Positions 1 to 11,689 of a DNA stretch of 64,000 nt are shown here, piece by piece. This stretch comes from Ceratopteris richardii (Eukaryota > Streptophyta > Polypodiopsida > Polypodiales > Pteridaceae), in the NCBI GenBank assembly GCA_020310875.1, contig CM035407.1, forward strand, positions 224,613,045-224,677,044. Reading direction: 5' to 3'. Made by a program: the position numbers and the translations under genes. Below the pieces are notes generated by a model, which did no database searches, was not told where the DNA came from, and worked only from the letters and a program-made list of their open reading frames with translations. Each line of letters opens with the position of its first letter. Position 1 is the first letter of the stretch.

Positions 1-111
1 GGCAAGCTAAAAGGGCCCACCATATACTCCTAGAGTTCATTTGGCTAGTGTAGATCAAGGATTTTGCAACACCTCTTCATCTTCAAGCACATACCTATCC
101 ATCTCTTCACA
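1..111 (+). repeat. 3' end of the 5' LTR of Copia-1
   Basis: Matches 5541-5652 with only a few substitutions and ends in CTTCACA just before the primer binding site, giving the canonical CA terminus. Confidence 0.9.
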
Positions 112-112
112 A

Positions 113-132
113 TGGTATCATAGCAAGGTTGG
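113..132 (+). other. Copia-1 primer binding site (tRNA-iMet type)
   Basis: TGGTATCATAGCAAGG begins one base after the LTR end. It resembles the TGGTATCAGAGC start usual for plant copia elements primed by initiator methionine tRNA, with one substitution. Confidence 0.8.
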
Positions 133-3100
133 ACAACATGGCAGATGGATTTCCGTCATCAATTGACAAATTGGACAGAGGTAACTACTCAGCTTGGTCA
201 TTAAGAATGGAAGCTTATCTCCAAGGTAGGATTTTATATGGTTATGTGGCTGGAGATGAAGTTATGCCAAGTTTCAGGAACAAAAGTCAACCAACACAAG
301 AAGAGCAAGAAAGATTGAGCACATGGTGCTCCAAGGATGCACTTGCAAGGTCTTATCTCCTCAACTCTATCTTAGATTTTTTGTTGCCTCACATTAGAAG
401 TTGTAAGACATCTCAAGAAGTGTGGGATGCACTTGAAGCCTTTTTCTCTTCAAGTACCAAAGCTAGGAAGCATCAACTATGGCTAGATTTCACAACTCTC
501 AAGAAGGCTCCCAAACAAAATGTGACTAATTTTGTCACAAAGCTCAAGCATATAGCAGATCAGTTCAGAAGCATTGGAGAGGTAATAGATGAAGAGCAAA
601 TTGTAAGGCAGGTCATCAATGGCTTGAAGGCAGATGACAAGTGGGAAGCATTCACCACAGCTATGGATTTGTACATGGACATGCATGTACCTGATTTCAA
701 TACACTCATTGGACAACTACTTACTCAAGAGGCAGAGCTTATCAAAAATGGAGAAAGCTCTAAAGGTAATCAATCTTCAGCTTTATACACTGATAAAAGC
801 AAGTCCAAAGATAACAAAGGAAAGGCAAAGAAAGTGGATGATGAAGTAGGTACATATCAAGCTAACTATGCAGGTAGAGGAAGACATGGCAGAGGTAGAG
901 GAAGAGGAGGTAGACAAGGCAGGGGGAGATCCCAAGACTCCAACTCATGTTCTATTTGTGGATTAACTAATCATACAATTGAAAATTGCTTTAGGAATTC
1001 TAGGAATCAAAGAGGCAGAGGATACAATAGAGGAAGTTATGGCTACTCAAGAGGAAGGTTCAACAACTACCATGGCAATTACAACAACTACAATCATTCA
1101 AACTATCAAGGAGGCTACAAAGGAAGGAGAAACTACAATAACTACACAGAAGACTTAAACAAAGAGGATTCATTATTGATCATGAACATGGTTATGCCAC
1201 AAGGTAAATCTGATGAGCATGTTTTCTACATAGATTCAGGTTGTTCAAATCATGTGGCAGGAAATGCGGCACTCCTATCAGATTTAGAAGATCCAAGGAA
1301 TAAGCATGAGGTACAAATAGGAGATGACACAAAACATCCTATGGAGAAAATAGGCAATGTCAAAGCACCTGATGGAAACATCAACCTACTCAGTAAGGTA
1401 CTCTATGTCCCTATCATTACAAAGAATTAGATAAGTGTTGGGCAGATAGTAGAGAAAGGGTTGCAAGTCAGGTTCACAAAAGCAGGAGCATTTGTTGAAG
1501 ATCCAAGTCAAGGATTCAGAAGAATTGCAAAAGGTGAAAAGGCAAGTAGATTGTTCACATTTGAATTACAAGACACTAGAAACATTACTCTCTTTAATTA
1601 TGGTAGTCAGACACTCACAGAATTGGAAGTATGGCACAAAAGGTTAGCACATATTGGTGAAAGGTCATTAAAACAAATTTGCAGGGACCAAAGTGTACTT
1701 GGACTCCATAATTTGTCAAAACAACATATGATTTATAAGTGTAGTGCATGTCAATTTGGAAAGTCTCACAGGTTACCATTCATGAAGAAAGGTTATATGC
1801 ATGGAGATCTCTTGGAGTTGGTTCATACAGATGTATGGGGACCTAGCAAGGAAGCTTCAATATCCGGATCAAGGTATTATGTCTCCTTTATTGATGATTG
1901 CAGTAGATGGACTATCCTATTCTTTATGAAACACAAAGATGAAGTTTTTTCATGTTTCAAAAGATATTTGGCTCTTTTGGAGAATCAAACAGGTAAATCA
2001 CTAAAAAGGCTAAGGTCAGATGGAGGGGGAGAATACTTCTCCCATGAGTTTGATTCTTTTCTTCAAGAAAGAGGAATCAAAAGAGAGGTAACTACAAGGT
2101 ACACTCCTAAGCAAAATGGAGTGGCAGAAAGGAGGAATAGGACAATTGTTGAAGCTGCAAGGTCCATGTTAAATGAAAAGCATTTACCTAATTATCTATG
2201 GGCTGAAGCTGTATCTACAGCCACTTACTTGATTAATAGGTTGCCTTCAAAATCCCTTCAGGATGACTCCATATGAGGCTTAGAATGGAAGAAGACCAGG
2301 CTTAGATCATTGTAAAATTTTTGGATGTATTGCTTTTGCTCATGTTCCTTCACAGGTTAGAGGCAAGATGGATCCAAAGGCAAAAAGGTGTGTATTTATT
2401 GGATATGACAACAATCAAAAGGGCTACAGGTTATACAACCATACCAACAAAGGATTCTTGGTAAGCAAAGATGTAGTTTTTGATGAGAACAATTCATGGT
2501 ATGAAGATTCATGCAGGAAAGGTCAATTTACCATATGATCTTGAAGAAGATTTTCCAAACCTTGGTAGAGAACAACCAAAGATTGAAGAACAAGACACCT
2601 CAGAGGATGATGAAGAATCTCATATGGAAAAGATCAAAGCATGGAAGTCTAAAGGTAAAGCAAAATTGCAGGAACTTGGACATGAGGCAGAATCATCACA
2701 TCATGGCCTAAGAAGATCTATGAGGGAGAAGAAAAAACCAGAAAGGTATGGGTTTGACACCTCATTAGTAACTAAACATTCTATCTACATAGCACAGGAT
2801 ATAAACCAAGAGGAGCCATCATCATTTGAAGAGGCCAAAGCAAAAATAGAATGGAAGCATGCAATGCAATGAAGGAAGAGATTGAAGCACTTGAGGAAAA
2901 CAACACTTGGGATTTGGTGCCCAAGACTTCATCCATGAAGGTAATAGGCTCAAGATGGGTCTATAAACTCAAGAAGAATTCTGATGGTTCCATTAATAGG
3001 TATTAGGCAAGGCTTGTAGCAAAAGGCTTTGCACAAACTCAGGGAATTGATTATGAGGAGACCTTCTCTCCTGTGGCAAAGATGTCTACTATTAGGGTTT

Positions 3101-4350
3101 TGCTTAGTATTGCCTCTTCCAAGAATTGGAAGATACTTCAACTAGATGTAAAGAATGCATTTTTGAATGGTTGGATAACAGAAGAGGTATATATGGCACA
3201 ACCACCTAGTTTTGAGAATCAAGTTTATCCTGATTATGTGTGTAAACTTAACAAAGCATTGTATGGTCTCAAGCAAGCTCCAAGAGCTTGGAATTTCAGG
3301 CTTGTTTCATTCTTGCAGGACAAAGGCTTTCAACCATGCAAGGCAGATCCTTCACTCTTTATCAAAAAGAGTAATTTTGAAATCATCTACCTATGTGTAT
3401 ATGTAGATGCTATTATTTTGACAGGAAATGATGCAGATGGTATGAAGAAGATCAAAGATCAGATGAGAGAAGAGTTCAAGATAAGTGATTTGGGTTCACT
3501 TACCTACTTCCTAGGTTTGGAAGTTGTCTACAAAGACCATGGTTTGTTTCTCACTCAAAGAAAGTACATTAAGGACATGTTGGCAAAATTCAAGATGCAA
3601 GATTGTAAGATTGCAGGTACTCCAATGGAGGTCAATCACAAATTGAGCTCACATGAAGGTGAACTCATAGAGGACATCACATCATATCAAATTCTAGTGG
3701 GTAGTCTCAACTATGCCACATTGACAAGAGTAGATATATGTTACAGTGTGAGTGTGCTAAGTCAATTTATGCACACACCAAGGAAACCACATATGGATGC
3801 TGCCAAAAGGATTCTCAAGTATCTCAAAGGAACCATAAATGAAGGACTTTATTATCCTTATGTATCTGATTTAGGTTTGAAGCTATTTTCTGATGCAGAT
3901 TGGGTTGGCTCCAAAGAAGATAGAAGGAGCACTTCAAGTTATCTTACCTTTTCAGGTTCAAAGCTTATTTCATGGTCATCCAAGAAGCAACCCACAGTTG
4001 CTCTCTCTTCTACTGAAGCTGAATATAGAGGTCTTGCCATAGCTACTCAGGAAGCTATGTGGATGAAGACATTATTCAAAGATCTTGGATTGGAGTTTGG
4101 AACTCCAACTATTTTTTGTGACAATATGAGTTCTATTCACATAGCTGCTAATCCTATTTTTCATGCAAGGACTAAACATATTGAACTTCATTATCACTAA
4201 GTAAGAGAGAAGGTTCTAAGCAAAGAGATTCAAATATCATATGTGTCCACTCATCAACAATGTGCAGATATTCTAACCAAAGCATTGGATGGTACAAAGC
4301 TTTGCAAATTCAAGGCTATGATTGGTTTGCAGGTAATCTTGGAAGAATGA
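129..4350 (+). pseudogene. Copia-1 gag-pol polyprotein, disrupted
   Basis: The start is ATG at 138 (MADGF) or 129. Gag with a CCHC knuckle (CSICGLTNHTIENC) lies near 949-990. The protease motif YIDSGCSNH is near 1228. The pre-integrase zinc region (HKRLAHIG, then CSACQFGKSHR) is at 1633-1770, and the integrase core shows DVWGP, FIDDCSR and RSDGGGEYF, with the AERRNR glutamate, at 1830-2130. The reverse transcriptase has ARLVAKGFAQTQGIDYEE and LDVKNAFLNG at about 3007-3170. RNase H has SDADWVGSKEDRRST and STEAEYRG at 3890-4030. Damage: TAG at 1428, a frameshift near 2260, further frame changes around 2510 and 2865, TAG near 3003, and TAA at 4198. The reverse transcriptase catalytic box reads YVDAI rather than YVDDx, so the second catalytic aspartate is gone. 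Identity is certain; activity is excluded. Confidence 0.93.
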
Positions 4351-4368
4351 AGACCTCAAGCATACTTG

Positions 4369-4382
4369 GCTTGAGGGGGAGC
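4369..4382 (+). other. Copia-1 polypurine tract
   Basis: CTTGAGGGGGAGC directly abuts the TG start of the 3' LTR. The same motif precedes the LTRs of Copia-2 and Copia-3. Confidence 0.8.
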
Positions 4383-5652
4383 TGTTGGAGCAAGTCTATG
4401 AGAAGCCTAAGTATTGTCTTGAGTCCCACAAAGTCATAGAAGAAGCTTTAAAATGAATACTATGCAAAGTTCACTTGTGAACTACCTCTTGTAATTTTTG
4501 AAGAGTTTACTTAATGTAAAAGTGAAAGAATCTTAAGTGGTTGAGTCCACTTGATCAAAAAGGGAAAGAGGAGCCACAAATTCGTGATTTGTGGTAGGTA
4601 GAGAATCAAATCAATCATTGATTGATTGGAGAGTGATTGAAGGAAGTTAGCCTCCCAAACTCAACTATAAATAGATGGCAGCTTTAATCATGGTTAGAGA
4701 GACCTATGTGAAGACCTCCAAGAGCTCAGCTTTATGCCATATCAAGGTGTGATTACAAGGCACACATATGTATCAGTAAGTCATTGTATTTTACAAGCAA
4801 TATAGTTTCATTTTCATGATTATTTGAGTTCATATTTCCATGTTCTTGTGAAGTATACTACTCACTGCCATATCTCTCAGTTTTCTTAGTCAGATTGCAG
4901 AGATGGTTTCTCTGAGCTTGGTGCATCATTTTCAGTGATTTAACTTGGTAAATTTAGCTCTATAAGTTTACTATATGCTCACAAATTTTCATGTCATTTG
5001 AATGTTGCAATCTTCAGTTATGTTCAGTTGAAGTCAACAATGTATGTTCATTTTCACTTCTCTGTCAGGTACCCGACTTTTTCACTCATCTTGTCAGAGC
5101 CATTTCTCAATGGTTACGTATCTAAATTCAATTATTTAAAGCTTTTTGGATTCAGCTTACTGTCTAATATAACCTACAAAATTTCATAATCATTCGATTC
5201 CTACATTTTGAGTTATGTTCATTTTTCTGCTCACTGGTCTCAAACTATAGCAGCCCGTGAAAATCGGGATGATGTCATCACTTGTTAAAACTCATTCTCA
5301 ATGTGTGGTTTATTATTTTTTATAAAGATTACTCTTGAAAGTTAGCTTTAAGTTAACTAGACTTCCCCAAGAGGAATTAAGCTAATTGCTGTTGTGCTCA
5401 GAGAATTATGTAAAATAGTGGACAGGTGTATGAACCAAAATAGCAAGTTTTTCATCTCTGAGCTAACTCCAACTTATCTGTTTTGATCTATCTTTTTGTG
5501 AGTGATCTTCCAAGGTACATAAGGTGTCTAATACATCCATTGGCAAGCTAAAAGGGCCCACCATATACTCCTGGAGTTCATTTGGCTGGTGTAGATCTAG
5601 GATTTTGCAACACCTCTTCATCTTCAAGCACATACCTATCCATCTCTTCACA
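4383..5652 (+). repeat. 3' LTR of Copia-1 (1270 bp)
   Basis: Starts TGTTGGAGC after the polypurine tract and ends CTTCACA. Its last 112 bases match the 5' LTR end at 1-111. A TATA-like box lies at 4666. It holds no reading frame of its own; short ORFs here are chance. Confidence 0.9.
4666..4674 (+). promoter_or_regulatory. TATA box of the Copia-1 LTR
   Basis: TATAAATAG, about 285 bases into the LTR, is a plausible U3 promoter; the flanking sequence is not otherwise T/A-only. Confidence 0.5.
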
Positions 5653-6029
5653 CAAGTCGATGCTAGGCATCAAATTTTCATTTTTAGACACTCAGGATTA
5701 CTAAAACAGGCAAAAATTCCATTTTTGGAAGTCATAGAGGATCATTGTGAAGGCTATATCTTGAGTTCTTGTGTATCATAGCTTGTTGGAAAGCTCTACT
5801 CTTCTACTTTCATCCAACAAAGGATCTTGGAGAAATAATATTTGAGCTAAGAGAAATTAGCAAAATACTGAAGGTATGTAATTTCAGTGACTAGAAAGTT
5901 CTGAAGAAGTAAAGTTCTTGGTTTTGGCTATCATTTCTCAAAGTTTGGAGTGGCAATGAGTTAATGGTGACCATATAGGTGTTCTAGTGTCACATTAATT
6001 CATTTCTTGTGGTGTTTTACACATCAACA
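5653..6029 (+). repeat. Remnant of the Copia-2 5' LTR
   Basis: Collinear with 8875-9267 of the 3' LTR, sharing for example the phrase GACACTCAGGATTACTAAAA, and ending ACATCAACA. It starts exactly where Copia-1 ends. Confidence 0.88.
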
Positions 6030-6031
6030 AG

Positions 6032-6050
6032 TGGTATCAGAGCAGAAAGG
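6032..6050 (+). other. Copia-2 primer binding site (tRNA-iMet type)
   Basis: TGGTATCAGAGCAGAAAGG is two bases after the LTR end, matching the standard initiator-tRNA complement of plant copia elements. Confidence 0.85.
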
Positions 6051-6240
6051 TCCTAAAGAGCAGAAGGCAGAAAATGTACGAGAAGTTTTTTGAAAATTTT
6101 TTCATTAAAGGTTGAAAGGTGAAGCATTTGAGGACATAAGGCATCAACGTTACTTCAAAATTATCCTCATACACAAGGAACTCCAAAAGGTATTATCTTT
6201 TATCCTTTAAGCTCATAGGTTGTAGCAGAAACAAAGGAGT

Positions 6241-8190
6241 ATGGCAGATCATATCTCCATTGACAAACTAGACAGAGATAATTACCCCGCATGGGTAATG
6301 AGAATGGAAGCCTTACTTATGAGTAAGGATCTCATGGTATATGTAACAGGTGAAGAAGAGAAGCCAGTATTTGAAGATGAAAGTCGACCAAAGAGAGAGG
6401 AACTAGATGCTTTAAAGCATTGGCAGATGAAGGATGCAAGTGCAAAAGCCTACATCTACAATACAATCTTAGATCATTTGCTACCACACATCAGAGGATT
6501 GGAATCATCTGAAAATATATGGAATGCATCGGAATATCATTTCCAAAGTACTACCAAAGCAACGAAAGCAAGTCTATGGTCAGAGTTTACAACATTAAAG
6601 AAGAAGCCAAGTCAAAGTATTAGTGATTATGTCACTAAGATGAAGGATCTAGCAGATAGTCTTGGATCCATAGATGAAGATATTGAGGATCAAAAGTTGA
6701 TTGCTCAATTACTTAGAGGTTTGAGAGGAGATGAAAGGTGGAAACCTTTTGTCTTATCAATAGAACTTTGATTAAATCATTATGTTCTAGATTTGAATCA
6801 ATTACTTGGTTTGATGCTCACATTTGAGCAAGACTTGAAGGGAGATGGAGATAAAGGACAGAGTTCTGCAATGTACATGAAGAAAAAGAAGAAAGGAGAT
6901 AAAGGTAAAGCAAAGGATGAAGAAGAGTCAACTTCTCAAGTTTATTATGCAAGAGGTAAAGGCACTGGTAGAGGAAGAGCAAGAGGTTTTGGAAGAGGAA
7001 GAGGTAATCAGAATAACAACAAGAAGGCTTGTTGGATCTGTGGATTGAGTAATCATTTGGCTTATGATTGTTGGCACAATCAACAAGGATCAAACGAGAA
7101 TCAAAACAACAATAGCAGAGGCCGAGGTGGAAGATATCAAAGTAATTTTCAAAGAGGTAGAAAAAGTCAAAGAGGAGGCTATGGTAGAGGTGGAGGAAGA
7201 AGTTGGGGACAGAATCAATCCTACAACACCACCTACAACAACTATGCAAATGACACACAGAATGAAAGTCATACATCATTGATGATGAACTCAATCAGCA
7301 CATCAGATAAATAAGATCTAAAGGTATTTTACATTGACTCTGGATGTTCTAATCATTTGTCAGGAAACATAGAATTGATGTCAGAATTGGAAAAAGGCAT
7401 TTCTAGTCATAGTGTTCAAACAGGTGATAATACAAGACATAGTGTACATTCAATTGGAAAAGTGAAATGCAAGAGTGGAGCAGATTTGCTAACCAATGTT
7501 TTGTATGTTCCCACAATACCTAAAAACTTGATTAGTGTGGGATAGATAGTTGAAAAAGGTTTTCAAGTCAGGTTTACAAATGAAGGAGTATTTGTTGAAG
7601 ATCTAGAGAATGGATATAATCAGATTATCTCTGGTAAGAAAGAAGGTAGACTCTTTACTTTAAAAGTGCAAGGGAACATTGGTCAAGCTTTGCTCACACA
7701 TGGTGAAGGAGTGATTATAGAACTTGATCTCTGGCATAAGAGATTAGGTCATTTCAATGAAAGAGGAATTAAAGCTATGTGTGCTAATCATTCTGTACTA
7801 GGATTACCAAATGTGCAAAGTCAACATATGGTTTATAAATGTGAAGCATGTCAAATGGGAAAAGCACACAGATTACCATTTCAGAAGAAAGGATTCAAAC
7901 ATGATGGAGTACTTGAGCTCATTAATATAGATGTATGGGGACCAACAAAAGAAGGATATATCAGTGGCTCAAGGTATTATGTTCTTTTCATTGATGATGC
8001 TACAAGATGGATAACATTATATGTTTTGAAGGAAAGATCAGAAGTGTTTGGAGCTTTCAAGCATTTTCATGCATATGCAGAGAGAGTCACATGTCAAAAG
8101 CTTAAAAGACTAAGGTCTGATGGAGGGGAGAGTACTTCTCCCAAGAGTTCAATGATTATCTTTGGAATGTAGGTATTAAGAGAGAAATAA
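6241..8190 (+). pseudogene. Copia-2 gag-protease-integrase, truncated
   Basis: Starts at ATG 6241 (MADHISIDKL). Gag continues through TGA at 6769 to an Arg/Gly-rich tail and the CCHC knuckle CWICGLSNHLAYDC near 7027-7070. TAA at 7312 precedes the protease motif YIDSGCSNH (about 7330), and TAG at 7543 follows NLISVG. The integrase zinc region (HKRLGHFNERG, CEACQMGKAHR) and core (DVWGP, FIDDATRW, RSDGG) follow. All these parts share one frame until one base is lost in the G-run near 8126, which shifts the frame inside the RSDGGGEY motif. Sequence homologous to integrase ends at about 8190 and is joined to the polypurine tract: the integrase C-terminus, reverse transcriptase and RNase H are deleted. 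Confidence 0.9.
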
Positions 8191-8193
8191 CTT

Positions 8194-8206
8194 GATTGAG
8201 GGGGAG
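8194..8206 (+). other. Copia-2 polypurine tract at a deletion junction
   Basis: GATTGAGGGGGAG directly precedes the TGGTTGGAG start of the 3' LTR. Upstream is integrase rather than RNase H sequence, placing the deletion junction within a few bases of 8191. Confidence 0.75.
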
Positions 8207-8371
8207 TGGTTGGAGAAACACTCACTAATTGGACATATATTTGAAGGTCAAGTCTTTAGAAGAAAATCACATGCCTATGTGAAGGGACAAATTCACAAGT
8301 GTATTATATTTGTAAAGTTAGTTCACTTTAGTTTTTAGAAGTTTTTTAAAAGTCACGAGATAGAGAAAAAC

Positions 8372-8379
8372 TATATAAG
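8372..8379 (+). promoter_or_regulatory. TATA box of the Copia-2 LTR
   Basis: TATATAAG, about 165 bases into the LTR, is a likely U3 core promoter. Confidence 0.45.
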
Positions 8380-8612
8380 TTAGTTTGCACCAACTAACGT
8401 GAAGTGGAAGAGAGTGATAGAATGTGAGAAGGAGTTCATTTTGTATGATTGAATAGAGTCGGGCTTCTCTGAGTGAGAAAGCACCTGTAAAACTTCTGAG
8501 TTTTTCATAGCTATGAGAAGAAATAGTTAAAGTTCTGTGTATGAGACTCTCTCCATCATCTCCATGCTTCCCTACTGTGTGATGAATTCAAAACTTCAAG
8601 TTTTCCAAGCAA

Positions 8613-8896
8613 CTGGATGCCTGACATCGAGTTTGTGTTGATAAGTCGTTGTTTTCATTCTCTGAGTGTTACTTGTTGTTGAATCTTCTAAAAATATGAA
8701 GTTTGTGGAGCAACTCGATACCTGGCATCGAGTTTCAGCATAAAGTCGATGCCAGGCATCCACTTCTAGCAAAAAAGTGCTTCATTCATATCTTGTGCTT
8801 AAACACATCTATTTCAGGAACAAAAATGTGGCTGAAAAAGCCCAAAGTCGATGCTTGGCATCGACTTTTGGTTGCAAGTCAATGCTAAGCATCAAA
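8613..8896 (+). repeat. Five copies of a 19-bp palindromic motif in the Copia-2 LTR
   Basis: The motif is GTCGATGCnnnGCATCGAC, with eight-base arms around a three-base centre. Copies are at 8613-8631, 8714-8732, 8745-8763, 8847-8865 (both arms perfect) and 8878-8896. The 5' LTR remnant preserves the last as 5656-5674. The flanking sequence differs between copies, so these are not one long tandem repeat. Confidence 0.8.
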
Positions 8897-9849
8897 TTTT
8901 CATTTTTAGACACTCAGGATTACTAAAACAGGTAAAAATTCCATTTTTGAAAGTCATACAGGGTCATCTTGTGAAGGCTATATCTTGAGTTCTAGAGTTC
9001 TATTTCTTGCATATGATAGCTTGTTGGAAAGCTCTACTCTTCTACTTTCATCCACCAAAAGATCTTGGAGAAATAATATTTGACCTAAGAGAAATTAGCA
9101 AAATATTGAAGGTATGTCATTTCAGTGACTGGAAAGTTCTGAAGAAGTAAAGTTCTTGGTTTTGGCTATTATTTCTCAAATTTTGGAGTGGCAATGAGTT
9201 AATGGTGACCATAGAGGTGTTCTAGTGTCACATTAATTCATTTCTTGTGGTGTTTTACACATCAACAATTTGGACATGCTCACATATGTTCAATTACAAA
9301 AATTCATAAAAATAATGTAAGTGCTTATAACTCTTCAATTTTGGATTCTAGAAATGTAATAAAAATATAACTTGAAAGCTCAAAGAGAGCATCATCAGGA
9401 ATGGTAAAAATATATGAAAATGTCCTTGGGGCCTTTATGCTAACAAACTTCCACTTAAAGGGCCAAGGAGGCTCCTTTAACTTTATAACTTGGACCATAT
9501 ACATACATAGCACCATTTGTATACATAGCTTATGTTATGCCTTGGGTAGACACTTGGTGAGAGCAGTTGTAGGGTTCTTCGAAGTATTGACCTTCATCAA
9601 AGTGATTGGCCATCATATAACACCTCTCTGATTGGAGTCATATCTCATATCAATATGCTTTGTGTGAGCATGGACAATGCAATTCTTTGCAAAAGATATG
9701 ACACTTTGTCTATCACATCCAAGAATAGGTACCTTTTCACGTGTTCCAAACTCACTCCATAGGCACGTTAATCAAGTCATTTCTTTGGAAGCCTCTACGG
9801 CTCTAATAGTAACTATCTTTTGAAGTCTAAAGCACCATTAAATACTGCA

Positions 9850-10880
9850 TAACCACTTTGTTGAAGTGAGGTAAGCTCAATTCAATGATCTTTCCAACAC
9901 TTAAAATTGTGAGCACATACACAACTTGAACCAAGTAAGAAAGATTAATGATTACAAAAATAGACAACAGAGGAGTTGTGAAATGAGTAGCTTAAGGCTA
10001 CTCTAAATAATAACTACTTGATGAAATAAGAACTATAAAAGGTGTGTAATATACAAATTTTGAATAAAAAGGTTGAATGTAAAAGGGTTCTAGGTACAAA
10101 AATAAGTGAGAAGTGTGCCTAAGAATTATAAGAAAGGGGATGTGTGCTGAAATGATATGAAGAATAGGATTGTTTATAAAAGACAACCTTTGTGATGTAA
10201 CTAGATAAAAATTTTGGAACCCAAACATAATTTAGGGTTTCCTCTCTTAAATAAGCAGCCATGGAGCTTCCCTTCTTGGGGTAGTAGGGTAAAAAAACCT
10301 TGTAAAGAATCAAGACTTGAAGAACAATTGGAATTTAGAAGCCACTTACAAAATGCAGCATTCACACACTCTTGAGAGTGTGAAAAGAAGAAGAGGGTCC
10401 TAGAAAGTCACCCAAATAAAAGTATTAAAGACTCCTAAGGAAGCATCTCCACCTAGAATCACTTGAGAGTAAGTGTATGTCTTACTTTGTGTGGCCCAAG
10501 ATGGAGTTCATATAGATTATAGCCCCAACTTGCATGAGATTTTGCAAAAGAGATAAAAAGCCTCAATACACAAATTCATGGAGTTTTTTTCTATTTTATG
10601 CTTTTTACTTAAGATTTTTGAAATTCATTACTTGAAGTGGCTAAGGAAGGTATTTTTAGACTAGAAATTGCTTTCCCTTCCTTAGGGTAATGAGATATAT
10701 GAAATAATATTCTTAGATTTTGAAAAACATATTTTCTAAAATTAGGGCATTTAGTTTTTGAAGGGCTTTAAGGTCACATATGGTCAAGTTCTATATATCT
10801 TAGATAGCTCCTGAAGAGAACTATCCAAAAATGCAATAATAATTTTGTTTCATTTTGATCATTTCTAAATACTAGGGTTT
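9850..10880. other. About 1 kb with no recognised gene, inside the antisense RNase H
   Basis: Interrupts RNase H between the part ending near 10889 and the part starting near 9850. I recognise no protein, LTR terminus or tRNA in it. It contains the perfect short inverted repeat CACACTCTTGAGAGTGTG near 10365. It is probably an inserted fragment, but no ends or target duplication could be defined. Confidence 0.35.
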
Positions 10881-11689
10881 GTTAGAAATTAGGGTTTGCC
10901 CTTCAATAAGACATTGTCTTCCAACACACTTGTGGACTTGTGAGTATCCATATCACCTTCCATGTCTGAATCACAAAATCCTCGTAAATCCAATGGACCC
11001 TTTCCATAGCATAGACACATATTTTTGGTCCCTTTCAAATATGAAGGAATAGATTTAACTATATCCCGATGAGCTTTACTAAGATTAGCCATAACCTAGC
11101 TTACAACTCCACTACCTAGGCAATGTTTAGTACATAGTGCAACTATCCTTTGAAGTCTAGAATGTCATGAAACAACTCCACCTCCAAGGGTGTATACATA
11201 GCCATTTATGGAATTACGTGTGTTCACATCACCTGCCATATTTTAATCACAAAATGCTTTCAAATCCATAGCATAGACACTTGCTTTTTTTCCCTTTCAA
11301 ATATTTAAGAATCCTCTTAATTGCATCCCAATCAGCTTTGCCAAGATTAGCCATGAATCGGCTTAGAACTCCCATTGCATGGGCAATGACTGGCATAGTA
11401 GCAACCATTGCATGATGACTGAACCACAAGTTGATGCATATGGAACACCTTCCATATAGTTGGCTACATCATCACCTTTGGAAGAACCATTCTTGAAAAA
11501 CTTAATAGGTGCTTGCAATGGCACTACAAGAGGCTTATCATCAGTCACATTAATTCTATCGAGCACTTTTTAAATGTACTTTTTTGGGATGAATGCAAAA
11601 TATGCTACTGCCTATGCCTTTTTATTACCATATGTAATTTTTAGTCAACTCCCCAAAGGTCTTTCATTGAGAATCTAGAGCTCAATGGC

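Larger units (their letters stand above)
1..5652 (+). mobile_element. Copia-1, Ty1/copia LTR retrotransposon (5' LTR truncated by window edge)
   Basis: Bases 1-111 repeat bases 5541-5652 almost exactly, so the window opens in the last part of the 5' LTR and the 3' LTR is 4383-5652. Between them lie a primer binding site, a gag-pol reading frame in copia order (gag, protease, integrase, reverse transcriptase, RNase H) and a polypurine tract. The element sits inside the 5' LTR of Copia-2: the sequence after 5652 resumes at a point matching 8876 onward in the 3' LTR of Copia-2. The expected five-base target duplication would be CAAGT (5653-5657), but its left copy is outside the window. Stops and frameshifts make it non-autonomous. 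Confidence 0.92.
5653..9267 (+). mobile_element. Copia-2, internally deleted Ty1/copia element
   Basis: The remainder of its 5' LTR (5653-6029) is followed by a primer site, gag, protease and an integrase that stops short. The sequence then jumps directly to a polypurine tract and the 3' LTR (8207-9267). Reverse transcriptase and RNase H are absent, so it could only move in trans. Copia-1 occupies its 5' LTR, so the 5' terminus lies outside the window. The base order TG...CA of the 3' LTR is intact. Confidence 0.9.
8207..9267 (+). repeat. 3' LTR of Copia-2 (1061 bp)
   Basis: Begins TGGTTGGAGAAAC and ends ACATCAACA; its last 390 bases pair with 5653-6029. It contains a TATA box (8372) and five copies of a 19-bp imperfect palindrome. 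No reading frame of its own. Confidence 0.88.

Noticed and set aside
483-716. Minus-strand ORF inside Copia-1 gag
   Set aside because: Shadow of gag, with no motif. The same applies to 6818-7294 minus and 15551-15826 minus.
10363-10380. CACACTCTTGAGAGTGTG inverted repeat as a terminator
   Set aside because: A lone short palindrome in a plant intergenic remnant; no transcript context supports it.
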